Origin: Isoetes taiwanensis
Lineage: Eukaryota > Streptophyta > Lycopodiopsida > Isoetales > Isoetaceae
DNA length: 64,000 nucleotides
Assembly (NCBI GenBank): GCA_021234155.1
Contig: JAJEKV010000096.1
Coordinates: 752,010-816,009, forward strand
Reading direction: 5' to 3'
Shown here: in pieces, positions 1-11,902 of the stretch
Numbering within the stretch: the stretch's first letter is position 1
Layout of the letters: the number at the start of each line of letters is the position of its first letter
Program-made: the position numbers and the translations under genes
The notes under the pieces: model-generated
What the model was told of the DNA's origin: nothing
The model's input: only the letters and a program-made list of their open reading frames with translations
Databases searched by the model: none

Positions 1-336
1 CTCCCCTTTCCCTTTCTACTCTATTTTTTTGTTCTTTTCTCCTTTGCCTCTTTCCTTTTTCTATTTTCGTCTTTTTCCTTTTTTTATTTTTATTTTTCTA
101 TTTCCCCTTTTTCCTTTCTCCCTTTCCTTTTGTCCTTTTCCCCTCCCTTTTCCCTTTCTTTCCATTTTCCCTTTCTTTTCCCTTTTCCCTTTCCCATTTC
201 ACCCCTTGACTGTCGGATTGAGTTAATCTTGGTTGAAATCGCGCACATGTCATCTTCACCGTTGGTCGATCAAATCCTCAATCGTTTGATTTAGGTCTCC
301 ATGGAAGACACACGCTATATTTTTATTATATAAAGA
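1..336 (-). mobile_element. Helitron-like element, 5' end (truncated by window edge)
   Basis: Read on the minus strand, the element starts with TC at 336 (TCTTTATATAATAAAAATAT) directly after a host A, as expected for Helitron insertion between A and T. About 130 bp of unique sequence follow, then a G/A-rich tract that appears as CCCTTTT-type sequence on the plus strand and runs off the window at base 1. The first ~150 bp match the 5' part of the complete element at 13032-14856 (shared words include GAGGATTTGAT and AATCCGACAGT). It is the same family in opposite orientation. No protein is encoded; the open frame at 29-226 is low-complexity. Confidence 0.72.
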
Positions 337-1451
337 TTTTTGCAGCTATTGTGTTTCAAATATTTCTAGGGATGCACTAGAGAGCATTTTTTTACAGACC
401 TCCCTTTTAATAGATTTGTTTTATCTATAAGGATAAGTCACGTTCTCATTTGCAAAGGTTTAAAGTTGTGGTATTGCATCATGCAACTATAGACATAATG
501 CGTTTGTATCCTTGATTAAATATGGATGCCGATGAATAAAATTTCACCACTGAAATTGCACTTAGAAAATAAAGACACTTAAATCTTGGCAAAATAATAT
601 TGGCCATGATTCGCCTAGATTTCTATAAAAAAGATTCATGTCTAGAAAACATTCTCCAGCATAACTAATCTTGCAACTCTATTATTTGCCCGACCTTCTA
701 AATTATTCTTAGACAAATTTGGCCTTAAGGGCAACCCTGGTGGCCTTTCATCACCATATAACTTTACCTCATACATACTTGCCCCATCATCAAATTCTCT
801 ACTATTATGACTTCTGCATCTATCCATATAACCTATGAAACAAAAGAATTCAGTGTCTTTGGAAAGATAATTTTGATCTAAACAAGTTAAAGCACCTTTC
901 ATATGAACCAAATTGATCTCAACACCTGTCAATAATTGTCAAAAGTAATATGCCTATGGGCTGTAGCCATAATTCCAAATCATATATGAAGTGAATTTTA
1001 ATCCAAGTAATAGAGAATCTTTTATGACCATATAGGCATCTATTTCTGGATTTCCAAACATTCCATAAGGCAAGAAAAACAATAGTGTTTTTAAAGGAAT
1101 TGTTAGCCTGTAGGAATTAACCACGATTTCGTTATTTTAAAATTATTCCATCATTTGAAATTTGCAAATAGTGACAACCCCAATTTCAACAATGTGGAAC
1201 TGCATGTAAATCCTTTTTATTCTCAGCCTTAATTTTAACATGTCTCAAATTACAAGTCAACACTTAGTTAATCACAAGCCAATATTCCACATAGTCAAGT
1301 AGATGTAACTCAACAATGAGAGTAAGGTACTCATACACTGAAAGTAAGATTACAATGAAAGCACGAACACAATGAAAAGTAAGATGGACTGAAAGTAGGA
1401 TTACAATGAAAGTAAGATTAACATCATAAGATACTCATGGACTCTCGTACT
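337..1451. other. Intergenic, no assignable gene
   Basis: AT-rich DNA. The only sizeable open frame is a minus-strand 96-codon frame at 642-932. Its amino acid composition looks protein-like (FCFIGYMDRC, YGDERPPGLPL), but I recognise no family. It could be an exon remnant. No transposon ends were found here. Confidence 0.4.
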
Positions 1452-2591
1452 TTATTTTGCTTGTTCGGTTATCTTCTCTAGTGACTTCAGAACTTTATCC
1501 TTCACAGAGATTAGAATCTTTATGTACCCCTTTCTCGGATCCACCTTGCCCTTTCTGCGGTTCCATGACATCAACACGGATTTTATTTCCATCCATTGGG
1601 GCAGATCACTTGCATCATACTTCCATTGCTTATTAAAATAATATTTGTAGTGCTCTTTTTCAGCAATGACTCCTTTTCCACTTACTGGACGCCACCACTC
1701 CATATGCATCTTCTTTTTGTTAGGGTTATTAGCTTCCCTACAAATGATCGAGACGGTATACCCTAACCAAATATGATAAGTATCTTCATCTGATGGTCTG
1801 ACGATAAAAAATTGGCCACCCTTCAAATCTATCTTAGGATCATATGGAGCAAGTCCATAATATTTGGGACGCTCCTTTCTAGGTCCAACATAGTGCTCTT
1901 CCACCTCAGGTGGTACAAATATAAACTGAAAATGCAAAATAAAAGCATAGGATGAAGGAGCAAAAATTACATCAATTGATTGAGGCATAGGTTGGGAATC
2001 AATCAAGTACATCCACCTCCTATCTTGCGCATGTTTACGTGCAATGGGAACGAATAAATCATGACAACTTACCATAGAGTCTTCTGTTTTCTCAATAATT
2101 GATTCTTCCCGAAGGCAATCCAAGCGGGATTCAACTCCATCACTTCTAAGAAGGGCATATCTTGCATGTTGATATGGTTTGCCATATCAAAATAGCACTG
2201 CATCTATGAAAGCTTCAATAATTTCTGCTTTTTGGATTTCAACACTTGCTCCAAGGATAGAGAATACTTCATCCTCATAACTTGAATTGGAAAGAGTATC
2301 ACGTGCCATTTTTATAAGCTCTGCCACCTGTTTCCAATGCTATCTCTTTGATGGATGACTCTTAAAGTGAGTGGTATATACACGAAGAGCTAATGGAAAA
2401 CCATCATAGGGTTTGACTATTTCTTTTACTAGCTCATCATTTAGGGAGTCGCCTGGCCTTTCATCTATCTGCCCAAACAATTTTTCTGCTCTATCTTGTG
2501 GCATCTTTTTAAGATTATATACCTTTCCTTCTGTCTTATTCCTAGAGAATATGCTCGTAAAGCATTCTGAAACCGACTTTGAACGTGCTGT
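1452..2591 (-). pseudogene. NLR copy A, 3' part: NB-ARC ARC2 region plus unusual C-terminal segment
   Basis: Minus-strand remnant of a plant NB-ARC resistance-type protein. Motifs in order are RSKSVSECF (RNBS-B region), AEKLFGQ, the GLPLALRV-like box (GFPLALRVY), and an MHD-like region (SCHDLFVPIARKHA). At least two in-frame stops interrupt it, one just after HPSKR near 2338 and one at FW*GKPY near 2190, so it is a pseudogene. Its 5' part continues at 20249-20380, beyond the Gypsy insertion. Downstream of the position where copies B and C diverge (a TTTTCAG motif near 1925), copy A encodes a different ~130-residue segment rich in W, Y and K (MHMEWWRPVSG, WKYDASDLPQWMEI), ending at 1452. I do not recognise that segment. 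It may be a fused foreign exon. Confidence 0.75.
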
Positions 2592-3409
2592 TGTTGAAGG
2601 TGTACCTGGCAAACCTTCAACTTAGTGGTTGAGAACCTCCAGGTTGCTTGAGGCAACCAATCTGTGGCCAAATCCCTGCACAAATCAGCTCAAACTAGCT
2701 TGTGAACAGTCTGTCCCTGAACAAGAAAAAACTGCCAAATGAAGTGGGATGATTGGTTTTTGTTGGGAACAACTGCAATTGATGCTCAAGGGAATCCAAA
2801 AGATGCTTGCAAAAGTCAGAGGCAAATGGTTGACCAGAGCTAGGTGAAGAATAGCTTCATGACCGGGTCAATTTTTGGTCAATAACCTTGGCAGAGAGCT
2901 AAAATTTAATTTATGAGGAAATGTTTTGGATTTCTTTTTTTGACACTTTCACCCTAACCTAAAGAACACGTGCATCATGTAGAAACAACAGAAAGTATGC
3001 ACTGATGTACACAAATGCCATTTTTATAGATTTTTTGTGACAGTCTGTAACAGAGATAAAGAAGAGTTTTTGGATTGTGGCTTAACACGACTTTTTAGCT
3101 TTTAAATGAAGGAGTTGGCTTACAAGAGATGAAAATATGCTTTAGATGAATGAATCCTAGTGTAAAATGCTATTTGACTAGACGTTTTTGGTTTTTTGAG
3201 GAATTTATCACTGACCTGATAATGCAATATTGAATAAGCACTCTAGACTGGGATTTTAAATTAAAACATGGAGAAATTCATATAATGAAAGAAACAAAGG
3301 TAATACATATCTTCAAGTGATAATAAAGGACTTTATTGCACCAGATCTTCAAGAAATCTGACACAAGGAGGCAGTACAGGGCAAGTAGAGGTCATTCCCA
3401 ACAGTCTGC

Positions 3410-3913
3410 ATGAATTCAACTCATATTGACACTCAGGCCCAGGATGTTGGAAAGGTTGACTGCTACTCAGGCTGTCCTTCAGAGAATGCAATGGTACTAG
3501 ATACTCCAGATCGAGATCAGCTCCAAGTTGTCTATGAAACTCCTCCAAGTCTTAGTCCCGAGATCTGCATCAACACTCATACTTCTCTTATGGATGCTCA
3601 AGTGCTCAAGCAAGTACCTTTTCAAATCCAACTAAGAAATGCTTGTTTGATAGCTCAGTAAACAGGATGTTTGAGTTTATTCCAGGGGGTGCTTCTGATA
3701 GTTGAGAAAGATCTAGATTCTAATAAAAAAAATCTAGGGGAAAATATATGGGGAGATGATGAGCTCTTGAGAGATTCTTTCTGTAAGGCTAAGCCTCATT
3801 CCAAATCTTTGTTAAAAATGGTGGATGCCAACACCCCTGCCAATAATACTCGAAGCAAAAAATCAAAACAGAGTCATAAAAAGGCTGGCAAAAATTTGGG
3901 GAGATCTAAATAA
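3410..3913 (+). pseudogene. LINE ORF1 remnant
   Basis: Two broken plus-strand frames (3410-3661 and 3671-3913) precede the endonuclease ORF. The second ends in a basic, lysine/serine-rich tail (NTRSKKSKQSHKKAGKNLG), as is common at the C-terminus of plant LINE ORF1 nucleic-acid-binding proteins. No CCHC knuckle is visible, which suggests that the 5' truncation removed the N-terminal part. The assignment rests on position directly upstream of ORF2. Confidence 0.45.
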
Positions 3914-3946
3914 GTTCCCTCTATCTATTTCCTATCTCATCTCTAA

Positions 3947-6900
3947 ATGAAGATTGTTAGTTGGAATCTAAGAGGTATTAAAGGCCCTTTGAAGAGAAGG
4001 AGAGCAATTTCTCAAATTAGACAGTATGATGCAGACATTATCATGCTCCAGGAACTCAAACTCCCTAAATTTGAAGCTTTTAATTTGGGAGACTGGATTT
4101 ATCCAGGCTCCTCATCAATCTGGATTGAAGCTAATGGTACTAGAGGAGGAATGGCCATTATATGGAAAAACCTGCAGCATGTCTCTTTCTGCAATAGTTC
4201 TTCTAAAATGTGGCAGTCTGTCACTTTCTCTGTGAACAACAATTCCTTTGGAGTCATAAATGTGTATGCCTCCACCTGTCCAAAGGAGAGAGAAAATCTT
4301 TGGCCCAATATTAATTCTTGGATCATTCAAAATTCCACTGTTGACTGGATTCTAGCAGGAGATTTTAATAACACCCCTACTTGGGATATGAAGTTGGGAA
4401 ATAAAATTAATATGTCTATGGCAGAGAGGGTGAGTTGGAATAATCTTATTTCTGACTCATCTCTCATTCACATTCCTTCTTCTACCTCTATTTACACTTG
4501 GTCTAATAAACAAAAAAATCTTGACAGAGTGTTCTGTGCTTTAGATAGATTTTATGTCTCGAATCCAAACTCTGATTTTTGGGATAATTGCTATATCTCA
4601 AGTGATGAAGGTACTTCCATCTCGGACCATCAGCCCCAATTTCTTTGTACCAAGCATCTGCTTAATCCCCCAAGAAAGAGAAATATTCCTTTTAAATTTA
4701 ATTGTTCTCTCCTTCAAAGCAATTCTTTTCATGAGGAGTTCTCTGATTTCTACAGGTCCCTTGATCCCATGCTACCTAATACATCCATGAAAAATTTCTA
4801 CTCCAAAATAAAAATGGCTAAAGACTGGATAAAGGCTTGGGCAAAAAATAAAAATAAGGCCAAGATTCAAGAAAAAGAAACTCTTCTTCATAAGATGAAA
4901 GATGTGAGGTCCCTGCTGCAAATTGATCCTTATAACTCTAGTCTTCATATAGCAGAGGAATTAATTGAGAGGCACCTTAAATCCATTGAGGAAAAGGAAG
5001 CAAGATTTTCTGCAATAAAATGTAAAATCAAATACAATAGTGAGATAGACTATGGGAGCTCTAAATTTTTCTTTCGAGTAGCTAAGTCCAGACTTCTCAA
5101 GAACTCTATAAGTCATGTAATCAATGAACTCTGGCACTACTCTCAGCTCGAATCATGAGATCAAGAAGTATTTTTATGACAGCTACTCATTTCTTTTCAA
5201 GGACAATGATCTTACTGCTACTGATGTAATAAACAGAGACAAATTTCTTGCTAGGTTGGACTCTATTCTTCCAAATCCTATTGATTCTATGGATATCTCC
5301 TTAACTACTATTCCTGGGGAGGAGGAAATTTTTAAAACCCTATTGAGCTTCTCCAAGAACAAATCTCCTGGTCCTGATGGATTTCCCCCAGAATTTTATT
5401 CTCAATTTTGGGACATTATGAAATCTGACATTATTGGCCTTATGCACGGGTTTTGGAATTCTAATCATTTACACTCTTCCATTTCTGCCGATTTCATTAC
5501 TTTAGTGCCAAAGGTTGATAATCCTACTTCCCTCAATGAATGGAGGCCAATCTCTCTCACCAATTCTTCTTACAAACTCTGTGCCAAAATTATTGCTAGA
5601 AGAATTCAGGCTTTCCTCCAGAAAAATATAAGTGTCAATCAATCTGCCTTTCTACCAAATAGATTTATCCTAGATAACTATATTAGTGCTATGGAAGGCT
5701 TACATTGGAATAGAATCTCCCATCAATCTTGCATTCTGCTTAAGTTAGATTTTAAGAGAGCTTTTGATTCTATAAGTTGGGATTTCATTGACATTGCTCT
5801 CAAAAAGATGGGTTTTCATGCCAAGCTCATATCTCTTATTCATGGTTTAAATTCTATGTCCAACTCTGCTGTCTTGATCAATGGATCTCCTTCAAATTTC
5901 TTCCCCTTGGCAAAAGGTGTCAGACAAGGTTGCTCATTGGCCCCTTATCTTTTTCTCATTGTTGCTGAAATGCTCACGAGATGTGTTCTCCATTTGCAAA
6001 ATTCTGGTCTGGTTTATCTCTTCCTAATAACTTGGATATGCTTACAATTTCACAGTATGCTGATGACACTTTTGCCTTCTTGGATTCCAATCCCAGCAAC
6101 ATCAATACCTTCCTTGATCTTCTTAAGGAATTCTCTGCAGCATCAGGTGTCCATCTCAATATTGACAAAAGTAAGATCATAGGAGATGTCTCTCAGACTT
6201 ATATTTGTGACATTCCAGTTCTGAATCCTAATCAAGCTTCCAAATTATTAGGTATGCCTCTCTCTCTCTCTCAGTCCAAATTTAAAGGGTCTTTGGGATC
6301 CTATCCTTCAAAGAATCAAAAGGAAATTGAATAATTATAGGAATTGCCTATCATTTGCTGGCAGGACAATCATTGCAAACTCAGTTTTAGCCTCCTCTCA
6401 TGTGTACTTTTCCTCTGCTCTTATTGCTCCTAAATCAATTTATTCTGAGTTGGAGAAGATTATTAGAAATTTCATCTGGAATGGCTCACATCTGGTTAAT
6501 TGGAATTCTGTCTCTAGGCCTAAAAATCTGGGAGGACTTGGCTGTAAAAATCTTCACCTTCAGGCTTGTTCTTTGGCAGGAAAATATATCTGGAGAACTA
6601 TCATGGGAAACAATTCTGCTGCATCCCAGTTCATTGAATACTGGCTTAATTGCTCTTACCCTTCTGGACATCCCTCTATTAAGCATTCCCTTCCTGAATC
6701 TGCTTTTGTGGACATTCACCCTGCTCCCAATACTTCTCCTTTGATGAGAAATCTGATAATGGCTTGGAATAAAATTCATCCTGTGCTTCAGAGAGATAAT
6801 ATACTTCAAGCCACAATGAATACTGATCTTTTTTGGTCACCAATTTTCTCTGATCAATTTTCCAATATAATGGCCATTAAACATCCTAAGATTTACAGTA

Positions 6901-7769
6901 AATGGTCTAATAAAGGTATCACTGCTATAAAAGATCTCTACAGAGGAAATAACACTTTCATAACTTGGACTGCTTTGAAGACTGCTCTAAGGGGTACCTC
7001 CAGTGATAAGAAGGTTTTTCTGCATTTCAAGAATATATTGGCTTCCTTTAATAATTTCGGTGACATCAGTAAATCTATTGGTTGCTCCATAAATGGAAAA
7101 AATGCTTATAGGGTCAAAGAAATTTATACCTTGATTAATGTGACTGATGCTCCACTAAAGGCTTTGCAGAAATGGCCATTAGATCAACCTCAAGTTCAGT
7201 CTCTTTTTGAAAATGTTTGGAAGTCGTATTGTACCCCTAAAATTTCCTTCTTTGTTTGCTTGATTGCTCAAAAAAGTCTAACAAACTTGGTTTCCTTATC
7301 TAGAAGATGCAATGTTTCTTCAATATGTAACTCTGGATGTCTTCAGGAAGTGGATCTACAGCATATATTCCTTTGTCCCAAACTGAGACCTTTCTGGACC
7401 TGGTTCCTAAATAAGATTGGCTCATTTTTGAAAAATAGGAATTTTAATAACATTATTCAATTCCTGCAACAAGGTGACACTTTTGCAAACACTGTTGTGC
7501 ACACTGCCTTATGGAACATTTGGAAATCAAGAAATAGGGTTCTCTATGCATCTAAACCTCTTTCTATTTTCTGGATCAAAATGCATTTTCAATTAGATAT
7601 TGAAGCCATTGCAACGTGCCATAAGAGAAAATTTGGAGACAGATATAACACTTGCTGGAATTCTATTGGGCTATACAGGGGCCATTTCGATTTGTTTGTG
7701 TCTTCTCTCAATGTTATTGATTCTAATGCTCCATATTCTGACTGTGACAGAATACTTAATGTTTCTTAA
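3947..7769 (+). pseudogene. LINE ORF2: endonuclease-reverse transcriptase (frameshifted)
   Basis: It would nick target DNA and reverse-transcribe LINE RNA at the nick. The apurinic-type endonuclease starts MKIVSWNLRGIKG (N), then LQELK (E), GDFNNTP and SDHQP, covering about the first 230 residues. RT motifs follow: NKSPGPDGFPPEFY, LKLDFKRAFDSISW, GVRQGCSLAPYLF and the intact catalytic QYADDT. The zf-RVT-like region reads KISFFVCLIAQKSL and then a C..H..C pattern (LQHIFLCPKL). The frame changes three times: near 5125-5150 (between endonuclease and RT), near 6010 (just before YADD), and near 6290. The product cannot be made as one protein, although the catalytic motifs look conserved. ATG 3947 begins exactly at the endonuclease N-terminus. 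Confidence 0.9.
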
Positions 7770-8115
7770 GGGAGAAGGTGCCACAAAGCTGGACACAGAC
7801 ATTGACAGTTATGAAATAGCCCTGCATCAAAGTCACCAAGATGGAAAAAAATTAACATTGAAGCAATTGTGTGAGATGACAGATGACTTTTTAAAAGAGG
7901 TTGAAAGTTCTAGAACAAGAGAAGCAGTATGGGCAGAAATATATACTCGAGAGTTCATGCAGATGCACATCTTGTTTGAGTTCTTGTTTAATACTCACTT
8001 TAGCATGACAGAAACACAGTTGAGTAGGTTCAGGGAAATGTACTACAGCCATAAACTTCTGACAACTTCTTCTGATGGGGAAGGAAAGTTTAACAAAGCT
8101 ACTGATGCAAAATGA
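7770..8115 (+). CDS. LINE tail open frame, possible ORF2 C-terminal extension
   Basis: After the ORF2 stop at 7769, another frame stays open to 8115 with a charged, helix-like composition (TLKQLCEMTDDFLKEVESS, REMYYSHKLL). This is more protein-like than a random 3' UTR frame. It may be the true C-terminus of ORF2 reached through another frameshift, or transduced host sequence. It is not recognised. The 3' UTR from 8116 to 8602 carries nothing else I can name. Confidence 0.3.
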
Positions 8116-8601
8116 TAAAGGGCAAGGCAATTACATTCAGGGTTCTACAGCAGAGTTTTACCAGCACTACAATGAATGGTTCAACAACAACCTTGACAGC
8201 CATATCTAAACCTCTGATCCTTCACTACAGCCTTCCATTTCATCTTACATATTCTATCATTCCTATCATCCATGTTCATCTCTATGATTTCCAGAAAACA
8301 GCTTTTGAGAAATCATGGTTGGTTTTTTTGTTTGCTTTTACAGGAATTTAAGAGCAGGAACTTGAAGACGTCTTATTGCATACGTCTTTCCAAAGAGCAG
8401 AACTCCACTTAAGTTTTCTTGGATTACAATTGGATTTTATTACACTTTTTATCTACTGCTACCTTTATTTGCATTTTATTATTACTACCTCTACTTGATG
8501 CTCATAAAGAGTATCAAATTTTCTCCTATTGTCATACCTGATAGGTTGACAAAAGGATTGTATGGCTTTATCTAATTAATGGAAAAATCAAGCCTTACTC
8601 T

Positions 8602-8634
<33 letters not shown>

Positions 8635-10078
8635 GCATGCTGGATTAGATCACTCAAGGCGCTGGGGTGCTCGGAAATCTTCTGAAACCTCATTGATCCC
8701 TTAAATTTGACAATTTTTTATTGGTTCTTGATAAGGCGGATCGGTTTTTGCCTCTTCTGCCTGTAAATACCTTCTTGATCTGCAAGTCAGTCGGTTGTGG
8801 TGTTGCAATCATGATTTCTTCCTCAAAATGAAGTCCCCTTTTTTCGAATAATCCCCTTTAGCGTGGCCTTGCTCTTGTCTGACAGCAATAAATGAGTTTT
8901 TAACCATTCTTAGAGAGATTCTTGGCATCAAAGGGCTAAATCCGGCCGGTTTAATCATGATTTGCCAGTTAGTTGGGTTGATTTCTCGGATCTTGCCATG
9001 CTTTTAGGGTTCTTCACGAAAATAGAAATATCCCACGGGCGTTTGACGAAAAATGAGCTCGGCGGATTTCCACGCGGTTGAATATGGTTGGGTGGGACAT
9101 GACATGGATTTTTGGGGGGTAATTCAAGCCAAATGTTAGCACAAATAGGGTAGGGCGTGCATCCCAAGAACCACTAGAACTAGGGCTAGATGTGGTCAAA
9201 ATGAGAATCTTTGACCACCATTTTGTATGATTTTTTATGGGCTTTCAGATGGAAAAAACAAATTTTGAAAATAGGCAACTTCATTTTTGGGCCTTTTTTC
9301 AATGGTATACAAGGCCATGTGGCATATGGGTGATGACTTGGCAAATGGTGATGATGTGGCATGGTGAGGTGGAAGGCAAGGTGTCAAAGAAATTTTCCCT
9401 AGGTAAAATCTTGATGAAGTGTAACAAAGTGTGGGTGACACGTGTTGGGTGAGTTGGTGATGATGTGGATGATGTGTGCATGAATTTTGAAGGTGAGGTG
9501 GCACTAGATATTGATTTTTTTTCAACTAGTCACTTAGATCTTAGGGATTTGACCTTTGACCCATACTTTGGTCTTGAATTGGTGATGTAATGGACTTGTG
9601 GAGCTTCTCTCCTCTTTCTTTTTCTTTTTTTTAGAGAGAGTGTGGGCTTTTAATGACTTGTCAAGTGCATGGTAATGGATCATGATGTGTGTGTGTGATG
9701 TACATGGTGCATATGGATGGAATATGTGGTGTGTGAGATTTTGCCCTAGGGAAAAAGACTTTGAGCCATGGAAATATGATGAATGAGATGAAGGATGGGT
9801 ATGAGGAATGAGTATGGATGTGAGCAATGCCTTCTTGAACTAATATCTCTAAGATAGTGTGAAAATCTCAAAAGGTGGCAAGACATTGACTCAAGTCTTG
9901 CTTCCTTTTGCTAACTTGAATGCTCCTTTGAATGTTCTCCATTGGTCTTCAACTTGGTGTAAAGATTTGTCTTCATACCTAAACAATGAGCTCCAAATGG
10001 AAATGTCTTGCAAAGTGTTTTGATCTTCTCGTGATTTCTTGTGAAGTTGCTCTTACATGCTGCCACAAGGTGGCAGCA

Positions 10079-10678
10079 TCATGCTAAACAAACAGAGGGA
10101 GTGTGAAGTGGAGATGGTGTTCTTCAAATGAGCTTGCCAATGTCGGAGAATGGTTGGCAGTACTCAGGGGAGGGCTTGTGTGCATGGAGAGCAAAGGTGG
10201 TGGAAGAAAAGTTGTTTGAGTGTTCAGATGAATATGAATGAATCAAGTGATGAACCTGCCATGACAAAATGATAAATCTGTTAGTACCATGACTGCCATA
10301 TGGAGATATGGTGGCAGTCTTTGACTTGGTCTTGAATGAAATGGAGATGGGCGAAGGGCTTGTAATGGATTTTGGTCAACTTTGGGCAGATTATGTGCTT
10401 GTGAGTGTTTTGAAGGATGAACCTGCATGGTAATGTGTGTGACCTGCCATTAGTTTAAGCATGTTTGAAGCTCCTTTTGCTGCTTTTGCTGAGAAGTAAA
10501 CATAATTAGGAAGTAAGGAAAGTGCTGTTTGCATGAAAAGTAAATTTAGGCCTAGTTAAGTCTGTTCTAACCTACAACTACCTACTTTCTGCAAGCAAGA
10601 CTATTCAAATAGACTTAAGGCAACATGCTGTTGCCAGTATCTTTTTAAGTGAAGGATATTGAAAGGATTTGGTAGCTC
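10079..10678 (-). other. Gypsy 3' non-coding region between integrase and 3' LTR
   Basis: Internal element DNA between the end of the integrase reading and the 3' LTR. No long frame is present. In element orientation the bases just before the LTR (ending TTTAGCATGA) are not an obvious polypurine tract, so the plus-strand primer site cannot be marked with confidence. Confidence 0.5.
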
Positions 10679-11869
10679 CTAGCCATCAGTGAGATCCTTG
10701 AGCCAATAAGACTCCTTGCCAGCCTCACCAATGATCTCATAGGGTCCTTCCCACAAATTCTCAAACTTCCCTGCTACTTTCTCTCTGGCCTTGTTCCATT
10801 TCAGCACGAATTCTCCTATCTTCATGGTACCTTGTAATCTGTGAGCAGCTTTGAATGCTGCCACATCCTTAGCCTTTTTCAGCAAGATTGCATTTTCAGC
10901 ATCATACCTATGCTCTTCAAGTTGCATCAACCTAATAAACCTGTCTTGCAAAGCATCTTCCATTTTGAGGTTAATAATATGTGCCATTCTTAAAGAAGGC
11001 AACTCTAACTCTATAAGATAGCTTCAATGCCATAAACCAAACTAAATGGGATGTGCTTGGTAGCATGCTTTGTGGTAGTTCTGTAGGCCCATAATGCATC
11101 AGTTAATCTCAAATGTCAGTCCTTTTTTAATATGCTTACTGTTTTTTACAGAATTGACTTAAGTACCTTGTTTGTTGACTCAGCCTGACCATTTCCTTGG
11201 GGATAATATGCTGAACTCTTTGGGTGTTTGATCTTGAGGGTGCAGAGTAGCTGCTCAATCACTTCATTGACAAATTGTGAACCTCTATCTGATATTAGCT
11301 TCAAGGGAATGCCAAATCTGGCACAGATATTTTCATGAAGGAATCTGGCTGTTGTCAGGGCATTGGCTTGTCTCAGTGGCACTGCTTCTGCCCATTTTGT
11401 GAAACAACTTGTAGCTACCAGTATAAACTCATGCTGAGCAGAAGGAGGAGGATATATAGGCCCGCCCTATAAAGTCTAATCCCCAGACTTGAAAGGGTCC
11501 TGGAGATATTATGGTTGTCAGAGGGGCTAGCTGGAGGATTCTTTTTCCAAAGATTTGGCATTTGTGGCAACTTCTAATGTTCTCAAAGCAGTCCTTGAAG
11601 ATTGAAGGCCAATAGTAACCTGCCCTGAGTTTCTTTTTGGCAGTTGTGTCTGCAGCAAAGTGACCTTCACATACACCCTCATGGCAAGCCTTTAATACCA
11701 ATTCTGCTTCAAACTTGTCCACACATCTTAACAAGACACCTTCATTGTTCACCATGCACAGAACATCACCAATTTCTTGACCTTCTGTTTTGGCTCGGGC
11801 TCTGATTCTTTGGCAGCTCTCCCTTTTCAAGAAACTCTCTAATAGCTTGTTGCCAGTCTTCCTCCTCAA
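10679..11869 (-). pseudogene. Gypsy integrase (broken)
   Basis: Encodes the DDE integrase that inserts the cDNA. Minus-strand pieces in order are an HHCC zinc region (ACHEGVCEGHFA and SCHKCQ, 11429-11869), a catalytic core with D in GLDFIG, D in ISDRGSQF and E in GQAEST (11146-11382), and a C-terminal GPY-type module (FENLWEGPYEIIGE, 10679-11002). All three catalytic acids are still visible. The frame breaks near 11460 (after GLDFIG), near 11140, and upstream near 11830, where EEEDWQQAIREF lies in another frame. No intact product is possible. Confidence 0.88.
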
Positions 11870-11902
11870 GCAGGTTAATTGTAGTCTCCATGTGAGTGCT
11901 GT

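Larger units (their letters stand above)
3406..8632 (+). mobile_element. LINE (L1-type non-LTR retrotransposon), nested in the Gypsy LTR
   Basis: A 5.2-kb insertion into the left LTR. The uninterrupted target is visible in the other LTR at 18735-18745 (AACAGTAGCATGC). The element has an ORF1 remnant, an ORF2 with endonuclease, RT and C-terminal zinc region, a 3' UTR, and a 30-nt poly(A) tail (8603-8632). A short imperfect target duplication is possible (TGCATG at 3407-3412 and AGCATG at 8634-8639). The 5' end is probably truncated, because only part of ORF1 is present. Confidence 0.92.
2592..10078 (-). repeat. 3' LTR of the Gypsy element, split by a LINE
   Basis: Matches 17719-20248 along its length once the LINE at 3406-8632 is removed, leaving about 2.26 kb. 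It starts TGTTGAAGG on the plus strand and ends GGCAGCA at 10078. Compared with the other LTR it lacks ~190 bp (right-LTR 18420-18600, deleted between short ACA repeats) and ~75 bp near 9885. Point differences are frequent, so this insertion is clearly older than the Copia element at 22.5 kb. Confidence 0.9.

Noticed and set aside
29-226. 65-codon Phe/Pro/Leu frame
   Set aside because: Same low-complexity Helitron tract as above.
9235-9827. Histidine/serine-rich frames in the Gypsy LTRs (also at 19335-19928)
   Set aside because: They occur in both LTR copies with indels, lie in non-coding LTR DNA and have no domain.
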